Assembly: GCA_907163375.1 (NCBI GenBank)
Contig: CAJQUW010007746.1
Location: forward strand, 203,717-267,716
Length of the DNA stretch: 64,000 bases
Source: Prostheceraeus crozeri
Lineage: Eukaryota > Platyhelminthes > Polycladida > Euryleptidae
Direction: 5' to 3'
The notes beneath the pieces are model-generated. The model was not told where the DNA came from, did no database searches, and saw nothing but the letters and a program-made list of their open reading frames with translations. Below, in pieces: positions 23,901-30,833 of this stretch (positions are counted from its first letter, which is position 1; each line of letters opens with the position of its first letter). A program made the translations under genes and the position numbers.

Positions 23901-24862
23901 TAGGTATGGAGATGCAACTTGACAAAGTCCATCGCGCTATCCAGTTTAGGCAGAAGCCCTTTCTAAAACCGTATATAGAATTCAATAGTAAGAAACGGGC
24001 TGAATCCAAGAATCCTTTCGAAAAGGACTTCTTTAAGAATAATGCCCTCTTTGGTGAAACCATGGAGGATGTAAGAAAGCGCATGGACTATCGTATCGCA
24101 ACTGATCCGGAAACGAGTATCAAGTTATGTCGCTCGCCGTTGTTTTGCCACCATGATGTCATTTCCGAAGACATCACTGGTTTGAAAATATTAAAATCTA
24201 AAGTAGAACTTTGTATTCCCATTTATGTCGGTCAAGCTGTCTTGGATCACTGCAAGTTAGAAATGTACAAGTTGTTTTACCTCTTTTTTGAAACTTGTCC
24301 ATTGATCCAACATGTGGAATTAGTAGGAGGTGATACAGACAGCTTCTTCCTAGCTTTTACAACCACGAGCCAAGTCAAGCAGGAAGACATTTTAAAATAT
24401 TTAGCACCCAAGTTTGATAGTTCCAACTATCCCATGGATCATCCGCTTTACTCTACCACAAATAAAGCGAAGCTTGGCTGCTTCAAGGATGAGTGTGCCG
24501 GCAAACAGATAGAGGAGATGATCTTGCTTCGCCCCAAGATGTACTCCATGAAGCTAAAATCCTCAGAGCTTTCTATTAAACGGGCGAAAGGCATCTCGAT
24601 GTCAATCGTTAGAAAAATGACACATAGGGACTATCAAGATGCCTTAGATTCACTTAAAATTAAAAAAGTAGAAATGATCATTTTAAAATCACAGTCGCAT
24701 CAAGTCAGAACAACAACGTTTAGGAAACGAGGTCTCTCAGCTTGGGAAGACAAGCGATGCTGGATGAGTCCTAACCAATCATTACCATACGGCCATTTAG
24801 ACACTCATCTACCTCCACCCAAGAGACAGAAACTTTCTCTTCCTCCGTCCGGCGATGTATGA
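20956..24862 (+). pseudogene. Protein-primed family B DNA polymerase with zinc fingers (broken)
   Basis: Would replicate the element from its terminal repeats. The first ATG after the leader intron is at 20956. Order: acidic start; three CxxC...H zinc-finger-like units (about 21024-21330, e.g. FRCQRCNRVFVSAYNVRRH); a domain shared with the three small genes of this element (about 21350-21780); then exonuclease and polymerase parts. Motifs visible: CTIYVDIECY (Exo I), HNFKCYDAH (Exo II), LDVYLLADVFE (Exo III), FERGIRGG, FEKDFFKNNALFGE, and the catalytic GGDTDSFF near 24325. The end is LPYGH plus a Lys/Arg-rich PPKRQK tail. Breaks: a frameshift near 21495; stops at 21812, 22714, 22990, 23248 and 23696; frameshifts near 22665 and 23350. 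The longest intact block is 23759-24862. Typical Polinton polymerases are about 1,000-1,300 residues, which fits this span. Confidence 0.9.
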
Positions 24863-25545
24863 TGATGAATGCTTCATCTCTGTTGTGGTTGATGTTTTGC
24901 TTTTTCACTCCATGGCGTTTTCTATGGGGCGTTTTGAGTGAGTGCCTTGTAACATGCTACCAACTCCTGATTACTTCATATCATGACTTTCATATCAACT
25001 GGTTTTCCTGACTTTGTTTTGCCCCTGCACATGAGTGACTTTGTTTTCTCCGGTGGTGTGAGCCATAAAAACTTTGTTTTCTGCTACCATCAGTATTAAC
25101 TATGTGTAACTGTGATGAAATGTCTTTCATTCAATAACATATCATGTACAGACTGTCTCGTTTTTCTTTTGACATAAAGATGGGATTCTCACTCAATAGA
25201 CAAAAGTTAAAGTTTTGATCATTTTGTAAGATGGGTAGGGTTAGAAATAAAGTTGATGATTGTAAAGTTAGAAATAAAGTTATAACCATGTCGCCGTTTG
25301 TAAGATAGGTGAAATATAAATGAAGTCAGAATCACTTCACTGTTTGTAAAGTTAGAAATAAAGTTGACGTTTGTAAAGTTAGAAATAAAGTTGATTGTAA
25401 AGTTTGAATTAATGCTAGAATCATTTCAGAGTTTGCAAGATAGGTAAAGTATAAAATAAAGTCACAACCATGTCAGAGTTTGTAAGTTATCATCATGACA
25501 ATTTCTTCGGCTTAGGAAACATCAACCACTTTGCTGACTCATGTC
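24863..25545. other. 3' region of polymerase with repeated CTTTGT and AATAAA motifs
   Basis: No gene. ACTTTGTTTT occurs three times between 25008 and 25083. From 25225 to 25410 a 17-20-bp repeat with the core AAGTTAGAAATAAAGTT occurs about four times, giving several overlapping AATAAA signals after the polymerase. This may be a polyadenylation cluster or a binding-site array. Confidence 0.6.
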
Positions 25546-25592
25546 TATAAATAGCTCTGACTCATGAAGTGGTAAAGCGGCAGTCAGTTAGA
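25546..25592 (+). promoter_or_regulatory. TATA box with TCAGT initiator, no gene found downstream
   Basis: TATAAATAG at 25546-25554 followed 35 bases later by CAGTCAGTTAG, which fits the animal TCAGT initiator. The next 160 bases on the plus strand have no open frame, and beyond that lies the minus-strand TBP-like gene. It may drive a noncoding RNA or a lost gene. Confidence 0.4.
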
Positions 25593-25745
25593 TAAGAATC
25601 TAATCAGTCTTGTTCAACCTTTTCACCGACACGTGTGTGGGCGATAATTCATTGCGATGACTCATTCAAAACACATCATGTGATTAACACGATTCTATTA
25701 ACTGTGACTCATACATATAACGCATTAAAAATTTAACAATGTCAG

Positions 25746-26222
25746 CTACTTTACTGATATCACGTAAACCAGGCATGATACAATGTCGTTGTGAAACACT
25801 GCAATATGTACAGGATGCCACCTCCGAATCAAAGCAGCAGGAAAGAGTTCAGTTTCATAAAATATACAATGATTACTGGTTTTAATGTTGGCTAGATTCA
25901 CTGACATCTCCAATTGAACAGACACTACTATATTCTTCAATGTCAGGAGACTGAGGCGTAGATGAGGCATGAGTGTTCGCATTTTCTTGATGACTTCGTA
26001 ACACATGGACTGCAGCACGAAATGAGAAAGGTTTCCTAGGACTTGGATTTTGCCGCAGCGAAAGATTTAAAGATTTCGACCGTTGCTCATGCAGAAGACC
26101 AACATTTGCGGACGACCGCGATGATATACTAAATCGGTAAGATGGGTATGCAACTGTTCTAAATCAATGTCTCTTCTCAGATTCATTTCGCGCATAGCAT
26201 TGATGATTCGGATGGGGAGCAT
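25746..26222 (-). pseudogene. TATA-binding-protein-like gene (one in-frame stop)
   Basis: 158-codon frame from an ATG at 26222, broken once by TAA at 26067-26069 (codon 52). It reads like the two-lobed TBP core. The first lobe begins LPIRIINAM, then DIDLEQL, and after the stop has FRCGKIQVLG where TBP has its glycine-lysine strand. An amphipathic helix (QSMCYEVIKKM) follows. The second lobe starts LKNIVVSVQLEMSVNLA and has YETELFPAALIRRW, matching the TBP hallmark YEPELFP. The last part is divergent (no GK pair in the second lobe) and about 30 residues shorter than TBP. If active it would direct RNA polymerase to the TATA promoters of the element. Giant DNA viruses carry TBP-like proteins; I know of none in Polintons. 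Its start overlaps the end of the next gene (26164-26511). Confidence 0.6.
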
Positions 26223-26511
26223 GACTCACAAATGACATGAAGGTTAAGTGAACTATCCTTTTATACTTTTCCCATGAGGGTTTTAGAATCACGATGTAGC
26301 AGTGATCATTATGTAGAATCATCTCTTGAATGCGAATAAATACAATGCCGTCTCCCACGTTAATGACATGGCAAGAGTTGGATAGGATAGCGCGATGTCA
26401 CCTTCGTAGTTGAAAGCGTTCTAGAGTTATCTGAAGTTGACGTTTCGTATCATGAAATGTAACACACTGACTTTTCCATGATACATAGAGGCATGCTGAT
26501 AATTTCCACAT
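26164..26511 (-). pseudogene. Second multicopy family, copy D3 (short, one stop)
   Basis: 115-codon frame from an ATG at 26511 with one in-frame TGA near 26400. It aligns with the C-terminal two thirds of the genes at 26668-27227 and 29039-29722: KRQLQITLERFQLRR corresponds to WTRLQFNTFETFLKG of D1. The strand pattern CHVINVGDGIVF matches CLIIHEKEGIEF of D1, and RIVHLTFMSFVSH matches the closing hydrophobic strand. It lacks the N-terminal part. The family is unrecognised. It overlaps the TBP-like gene by 59 bases in another frame. Confidence 0.5.
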
Positions 26512-26593
26512 GATTCAAACCTGAGTGAAGAATGCTATGCCTAAGAAAGAAGGAGAGAGTCATGTTCATGTGTGGCATGGTGAGTGTACATTT

Positions 26594-26655
26594 TCTTTCT
26601 TGATGCGGTGGCCGTTAGGCCGTGGTCTCATAAAGACCAATGGTGCGTTCTCAGT
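26594..26655 (-). terminator. Stem-loop plus CAAGAAAGA box at 3' end of D1 gene
   Basis: On the minus strand, 13 bases after the D1 stop, GAACGCACCA is followed by a perfect GGTCT/AGACC stem (26624-26638). A GGCC/GGCC hairpin and GGCCACC come next. Then comes CAAGAAAGA (26594-26602), 22 bases past the first stem. In sea-urchin histone genes a stem-loop ending in ACC is followed by exactly such a purine box for U7-guided cleavage. The resemblance is seen directly; function is inferred. Confidence 0.4.
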
Positions 26656-26667
26656 GTGTGGAGAGTG

Positions 26668-27227
26668 TTACTGTAGTTGATCATCATCAACATGGACATC
26701 ATTTTTAAAGGTGATGGAGACAAGATAGGGATTCAACGTAAACAACTTTCCGTCCCTGCCATGTAGATGGTTTGAATTTTTATTTCGAAGGAGTAGAATC
26801 CTTTTCCCTTAATGGGGAGCGGTTTGCAATTGAGTAAGTCGAATTCGATGCCCTCCTTTTCATGGATAATGAGACAGTGTCTATCCATATGAACATACAT
26901 GTATCGTCTTTCCATGATGGGAACTTGTGGCCGCTTCCCATTGTGGCGAACAATTTCTTTGGGAATGGTGAGATTTCCTTTCAGGAATGTTTCAAATGTA
27001 TTGAATTGTAACCGTGTCCAATAGTCTAACGGCACACACACGGCCAGTCCATACTTTGTTGACATAACCTTTAGATAATCTATCTGATGACTTGGAGTTT
27101 TTATGGTCACGACTTCTCCATAATGAGTTATCTTTTGATTGAAAGCATTTTTACCCGATGCTATAGTAAGGGAGTTCAGTGCACCCATTTCGAGAGCAGA
27201 GGAGTTGATGGCTTCGAGCAACTGCAT
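26668..27227 (-). pseudogene. Second multicopy family, copy D1 (late frameshift)
   Basis: Frame open from upstream of 27257 to 26733. A frameshift near 26765 moves the conserved tail (FTLNPYLVSITF) into another frame, ending at 26668-26670. The start is uncertain: ATGs lie at 27257 and 27227. I prefer 27227 because a TATAAAA (27273-27279, minus) and a TCATT initiator (about 27248) lie just upstream. Shared features with D2 (29039-29722): VPLDYWTRLQFNTFETFL, then a strand-rich half with GKGFYSFEIKI. No known domain is recognised. The strand-rich C-terminal half could be a DNA- or capsid-related fold, but nothing decides it. A histone-like stem-loop follows the stop. Confidence 0.55.
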
Positions 27228-27272
27228 GGTTAGCGCAAGGACGGAAATGATTGCCATGAGCTCAGTCGTCCG

Positions 27273-27279
27273 TTTTATA
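27273..27279 (-). promoter_or_regulatory. TATA box for D1
   Basis: TATAAAA on the minus strand with a TCATT initiator-like sequence about 25-30 bases downstream (near 27248), the same spacing as the promoter at 17165. A second TATAAATAGG at 27391-27400 (minus) could serve the same gene. Confidence 0.45.
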
Positions 27280-27454
27280 ACCAGACCTAGCTCCAATCAC
27301 ATGCGTTTCCCTTTTCACGTTTTCCCTGTCTTTGTTACATGACAAAGAGTTATCACACGTGAACTTTTGACTGCGTGGGTGGAAACCTTTCCTATTTATA
27401 CACAAAGTCGTTCTAGTCCTCACAAAGTCTTGAGTGACACACCCTTCTAGCGAA

Positions 27455-27680
27455 CAAAGACGCATTCTTTTATCTAACAAAGAGCCTGATAGCAATGCAC
27501 AAAGTGCAATGACTCGTGTTGCGATACGCTCTTTTTCTCGAACAAAGGCGCATTCATTTATCTGACAAAGAGCCTGATGGTAATGCACAAAGCACAATGA
27601 CTCATGTTGCGATACGCCCCTTTTCTCGAACAAAGGCGCATTTATCTAACAAAGCGCAATGACTCATGTTGCTCTATACA
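27455..27680. repeat. ~87-bp direct repeats with ACAAAG motifs, 2.6 copies
   Basis: Units start GAACAAAG(A/G)CGCATTC at 27455, 27540 and 27627. Each contains TCT(A/G)ACAAAGAGCCTGAT, GCACAAAG and AATGACTC(G/A)TGTTGCGATACGC; the third is shortened. ACAAAG also recurs upstream (around 27340, 27400 and 27421). The array lies upstream of D1 on the minus strand and downstream of gene B, so it may be an enhancer or origin-like region. Confidence 0.75.
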
Positions 27681-27721
27681 CCACTACAAAAAAAATCAGT
27701 GAAAAGAAATGTTTATTGCAT

Positions 27722-28168
27722 CTACACAATGTGTCGACCATCAAACAAAGTCGTGGATGTAAACACACTCGGTTGAATCATGACATGTTTGACAACGTAC
27801 GCATTTCCTTCCAACGTCTCTTCTATTCTCTCCATAATTTTGTCCATATGGCTACCATAAAATTGATCACTAAGAGTAATCCATTCTGTGCGATAAGATC
27901 CAAAACGAAGTGGTTTTTGCTAATCTTTCAACTCTATATAAGCAACGAGTCTACCCTTTGCATCTTGAGGTTGTAAACTCTCCATCAATGTTTCGAAGAG
28001 AGGGAGGCCTTCAGTTAGCACTACTTTCATATCATTCATCTTAATTTTAAATGTAAGTTTCCAATCTTGTAAAAATCCATCCAATCCTTGTTGATCAAGT
28101 GTCAAATGACACATGTGGTTACTTAGTGCACGATGCGCTAACATAAACGTTGTGACTATAGATTTCAT
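27722..28168 (-). pseudogene. Stand-alone relative of polymerase N-terminal domain, copy B (one stop)
   Basis: 148-codon frame from ATG 28168 with a single in-frame TAG at 27920-27922. The length matches copies A (150) and C (140). Pattern shared with C: AKGRLVAYIE against VKGRLVAEIE, then after the stop LSDQFYGSHMDKIMERIEE against PTDFYQRHMAKIASRLDSF, then a hydrophobic strand. AATAAA (27712-27717) follows the stop codon closely. The preserved length and 3' signal say this was a real gene. Confidence 0.6.
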
Positions 28169-28314
28169 ATTGCTTCAATGACTTCCACTATGAATAAAAC
28201 AGAAATAACAATCATGTTCCACTGTAAGTTTATTCAACACCAGACAAAATTTACAAGTACAGAATACACTTCATAAAATGATCATCATTCATTCACAAGG
28301 AGCAAAAACATATT
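28169..28314. other. Short intergenic region with AATAAA for the next gene
   Basis: On the minus strand an AATAAA (about 28229) follows the gene ending at 28315. No TATA box for gene B is clear. Confidence 0.4.
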
Positions 28315-28844
28315 TTACATAGACCCATGCTGTTGACAATAATATAGATACAGTTCATAAACGTCATAGAGACTACAGTGCCAGCGTGAAGAGAGTTTTG
28401 CAATGTAGGTGGCTTTATTTCTAGTATTACAATGGGATGGTGGTCTGTAAAGGTGATGCCTCTCACCGAAACATACAGCCATGTCAAAACTCATTTCATC
28501 TCTAAACTTCTTTTGACCACAATGCATATGATAGTCTTGTCTTACACGATCTATCCAACATGGTAAATATAAGATATCAATGTGCAACTGAAGTGTTGCT
28601 GCTTCTCGTTCAGAATCATTTCCTAATATTTTAACAATATGAAAACCTGACAGCCACCGTTTGTGTCACTTATCAAATACGTTTCATTTACAAATCCAAT
28701 ATGAATCAAAATTGAAGGATCACGTCCATGCACATGACGTCGTGACCATTCGTCTTTGTGTGGAGGACAGTAGGCAAATCTATGATATACACTAACAACA
28801 GTTTGATCACTTTCCCTCATTGCAATAGCACTCAACTCCTGCAT
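28315..28844 (-). pseudogene. Unrecognised His/Cys-rich protein (one frameshift)
   Basis: Starts at ATG 28844, 56 bases after the RING-like frame ends. The first frame covers 28844-28623; a frameshift near 28650-28670 moves the continuation to the frame ending at 28315, for about 175 residues in all. It has several Cys and His residues (YCPPHKDEW, PCWIDRVRQDYHMHCGQKK, SRWHC) and a strand-rich middle (SILIHIGF, LQLHIDILYLP). The middle is faintly like the C-terminal half of the D family, too faint to claim homology. No function assigned. Confidence 0.5.
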
Positions 28845-28899
28845 GGGTGTTCACTCACTGTCTATGAAGATGACAAGCTACAATATCAAAAAGACTTCA

Positions 28900-29067
28900 T
28901 TACAAGATAATACATTGAGCAAGATGTCTGTCCTTTACATAACAAAAGATACATACAACATGATTGCAATGTTTTATTTGAACATAACGCGCAAGACCGC
29001 GTTTTCCACATTCACTACATACTAACTGATTACAATACTTAAGATTTCTCTTTGGTGGTAACACCAT
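28900..29067 (-). CDS. Small RING-like zinc-binding protein
   Basis: Intact 55-residue frame with an ATG at 29067, overlapping the end of D2 by 29 bases in another frame. It has a clear Cys/His ladder, CSECGKRGLARYVQIKHCNH then VCIFC and a later Cys, the spacing expected for half or more of a RING-type finger. RING proteins often act as ubiquitin ligases or as DNA-virus transcription modulators. Here only metal binding can be argued, since the protein is very short. The overlap with D2 suggests a compact, virus-like gene arrangement. Confidence 0.5.
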   Translation of the reverse strand: MVLPPKRNLKYCNQLVCSECGKRGLARYVQIKHCNHVVCIFCYVKDRHLAQCIIL

Positions 29068-29722
29068 CTTTTTTTGATGCGCGACGACGTTTAGGTTTGG
29101 TGACAGGTTCTTGACACTCTTTGACACAAGAATCAATGACTTTCTCAATGTGATCAAGACCTGTTAACTCAGGTTGATGATGAATTTGAGCAATGCGCAA
29201 ATTGAGAGAAATCAAATTACCGTCAGATTGATGAGGACCCACATCAACAGCAGGCACCTCAATATGAAAGGAATAAAAGCCTGCACCTAGCGATGACAAT
29301 TCTGTTTCAACTGACTGTTCAACTGTCACTCCTGAAGTGACATTACAATACTGGCTTTGCAAAATATAGCAGCGAGTGCCGCGATACAATGGTTTATAAT
29401 AAGAAGTTTTCTTTTCTGGCCACAACTGTAATAGTTCAGTAGTAATAAGAGCCTATTGCCTCACAAAGTCTTCTAAAATGTCAAGCTGCTGACGCAACCA
29501 ATTATCAATAGGGATATTCAGGTTTTGACCGCAACGATTTACTTGCGTATCCACTTTTGGTAAGTATACCGCCGGCGTTTGAAGATAGAGTCGAACAACG
29601 TTGTAGTGCACTTGTTGTTTGTAGGTAGGATAGCCGTGAATTACCTTTTAAATTTTCGGATTCCACAGCTCCAGATGTTGAGGATTCAGTGATGCTGCAG
29701 TTGGAGTAGGATTCATGGCCAT
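29039..29722 (-). pseudogene. Second multicopy family, copy D2 (two stops)
   Basis: 227-codon frame from ATG 29722 with in-frame stops near 29647 (TAA) and 29450 (TAG); 29425-29039 is open. It matches D1 in order: IPIDNWLRQQLDILEDFV, then a strand-rich half with GAGFYSFHIEV and NLISLNLRIAQI. It ends in a basic tail KPKRRRASKK that could be a nuclear signal. No known family. It is the longest member and the best query for a profile search. The small RING-like frame begins inside its last codons. Confidence 0.55.
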
Positions 29723-29805
29723 GGCAGTCTGTACCGAAAAAATACCACTAAGTACATTCATGATCATCAGAGAAAAGAAAATTGTTAGCTTAGCAGTGAC
29801 ATATG

Positions 29806-29838
29806 AGGTGGCCCTTAAGAGGACCTTTTGGGGCGTTC
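29806..29838 (-). terminator. Histone-type stem-loop at 3' end of the proline-rich gene
   Basis: Eight bases after the stop of the gene at 29846, the minus strand reads CCCCAAAA, then GGTCCT-CTTA-AGGGCC (six-base stem with one G-T pair, four-base loop), then ACCT. Animal histone mRNAs end in CCAAA, a six-base GGYYCT stem, a four-base loop and ACC. The upstream GAACGCCCC and the stem are shared with 19598-19629. Confidence 0.5.
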
Positions 29839-29845
29839 ACATGAC

Positions 29846-30088
29846 TTAAAGCTTATCACCAAAGTCTAGGTCTTCGTCATCGTCCAGTAAATTAAATGTC
29901 TTGGGCTTAGGACCCGAATTAAGTTTCAATTCCCTAAAAAACTCAAAGGTAAAGCGTCTAAGTGGTGGAGGTGGTGGTGGTCGTGGTGATGGTGATGGTT
30001 CAACAAAATAAGCTTGTACAATCATCGGCCACACACTCTCCTGCGTCTCTCTTCTAAAATGCTGGTAAAGTTTAGGCCACACCGTCAT
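29846..30088 (-). CDS. Small proline-rich protein with acidic tail
   Basis: Intact 80-residue frame from ATG 30088. It has an amphipathic start (MTVWPKLYQHFRRET), a middle proline run (PSPSPRPPPPPPLRRF), and an acidic end (LLDDDEDLDFGD). A strong TATA box lies 127 bases upstream and a histone-like stem-loop directly follows the stop, so this is a well-delimited transcription unit. Acidic-plus-proline composition is common in transactivators and in late-domain proteins; neither can be chosen here. No zinc or membrane features. Confidence 0.6.
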   Translation of the reverse strand: MTVWPKLYQHFRRETQESVWPMIVQAYFVEPSPSPRPPPPPPLRRFTFEFFRELKLNSGPKPKTFNLLDDDEDLDFGDKL

Positions 30089-30214
30089 GACACTCACTTG
30101 TAAATTTGCAAACAGGATTGATCAGACAAAATTGAGACGGAGAATGGCCTGAGCAAGTTACACACGCTTTCCAAGTCAAGAGAATGAAATGAAGAGAAAA
30201 TGGGGAGACGTCTG

Positions 30215-30223
30215 CTTTTATAG
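30215..30223 (-). promoter_or_regulatory. TATA box for the proline-rich gene
   Basis: CTATAAAAG on the minus strand with TTCATTTCATTC about 25-35 bases downstream, giving the TCATT initiator seen at other promoters of this element. The leader of about 100 bases runs to the ATG at 30088. Confidence 0.55.
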
Positions 30224-30360
30224 TCTCCTCCGAATCCACATTTGACACTATGAGAGCCAATCAGAGACCTCCGTTTCTCCCCTGTCTTCGTTGCGGCAGG
30301 GAAAAGGAGGTACACGGACGTCTGACTCATGATTGCTTTTCCCAAATCTTGTAGTCAAAT

Positions 30361-30783
30361 CTAGTTTAGCACATTGAGCTGAATATGAATGTGTTTTATG
30401 CGACATAAGTCCAAGTTGGATCCTTGCTCTTGAAATGAATCTAGTCGAGATGCAATTTTCGCCATGTGTCGCTGATAGAAATCTGTTGGATCATGTATCG
30501 TCTCTGCAGAATAGGATGCAAAATGAAACACTGCACGTTCACCTGCATGTTCATCAGTCACTTTCTCAAATTCAATCTCTGCAACTAATCGACCTTTCAC
30601 ATCTTTATTTATCAAACTGTCCATGAGCAGTTGTAAAGCGAAGCAACCTTAAGCGATAGCAAATTCTAAGTCAGCCCTTTCATGATGAAATGAGATGATG
30701 TAGTCCCAAATCACACCACGAAGACTTTGTCGATGAAAACGCAGTGAACAAAATTCATTCGTAAACTCTACTGCATCTGTCAT
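30361..30783 (-). pseudogene. Stand-alone relative of polymerase N-terminal domain, copy C (one stop)
   Basis: 140-codon frame from ATG 30783 with one TAA near 30650; the 87 codons from 30624 are open. It shares the family pattern with A and B: SLRFHRQSLRGVIWDYIISF at the start, VKGRLVAEIEFEK, PTDFYQRHMAKIASRLDSF, and the final strand IKHIHIQLN. It is the last gene before the right terminal repeat and would be transcribed away from it. Confidence 0.6.
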
Positions 30784-30833
30784 CCTTCTTCCTTTCACTT
30801 CGGAGACACAGCATGAAAGACATTCAGGTGTAA

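Noticed and set aside
27659-27976. 105-codon plus-strand frame
   Set aside because: It is antisense to gene B, whose length, AATAAA and family pattern support the minus strand.
20956-30783. Reassigned stop codons as an explanation for the in-frame stops
   Set aside because: TAA, TAG and TGA all occur at positions where relatives have different residues, and several genes also have frameshifts. Ordinary decay explains it better.
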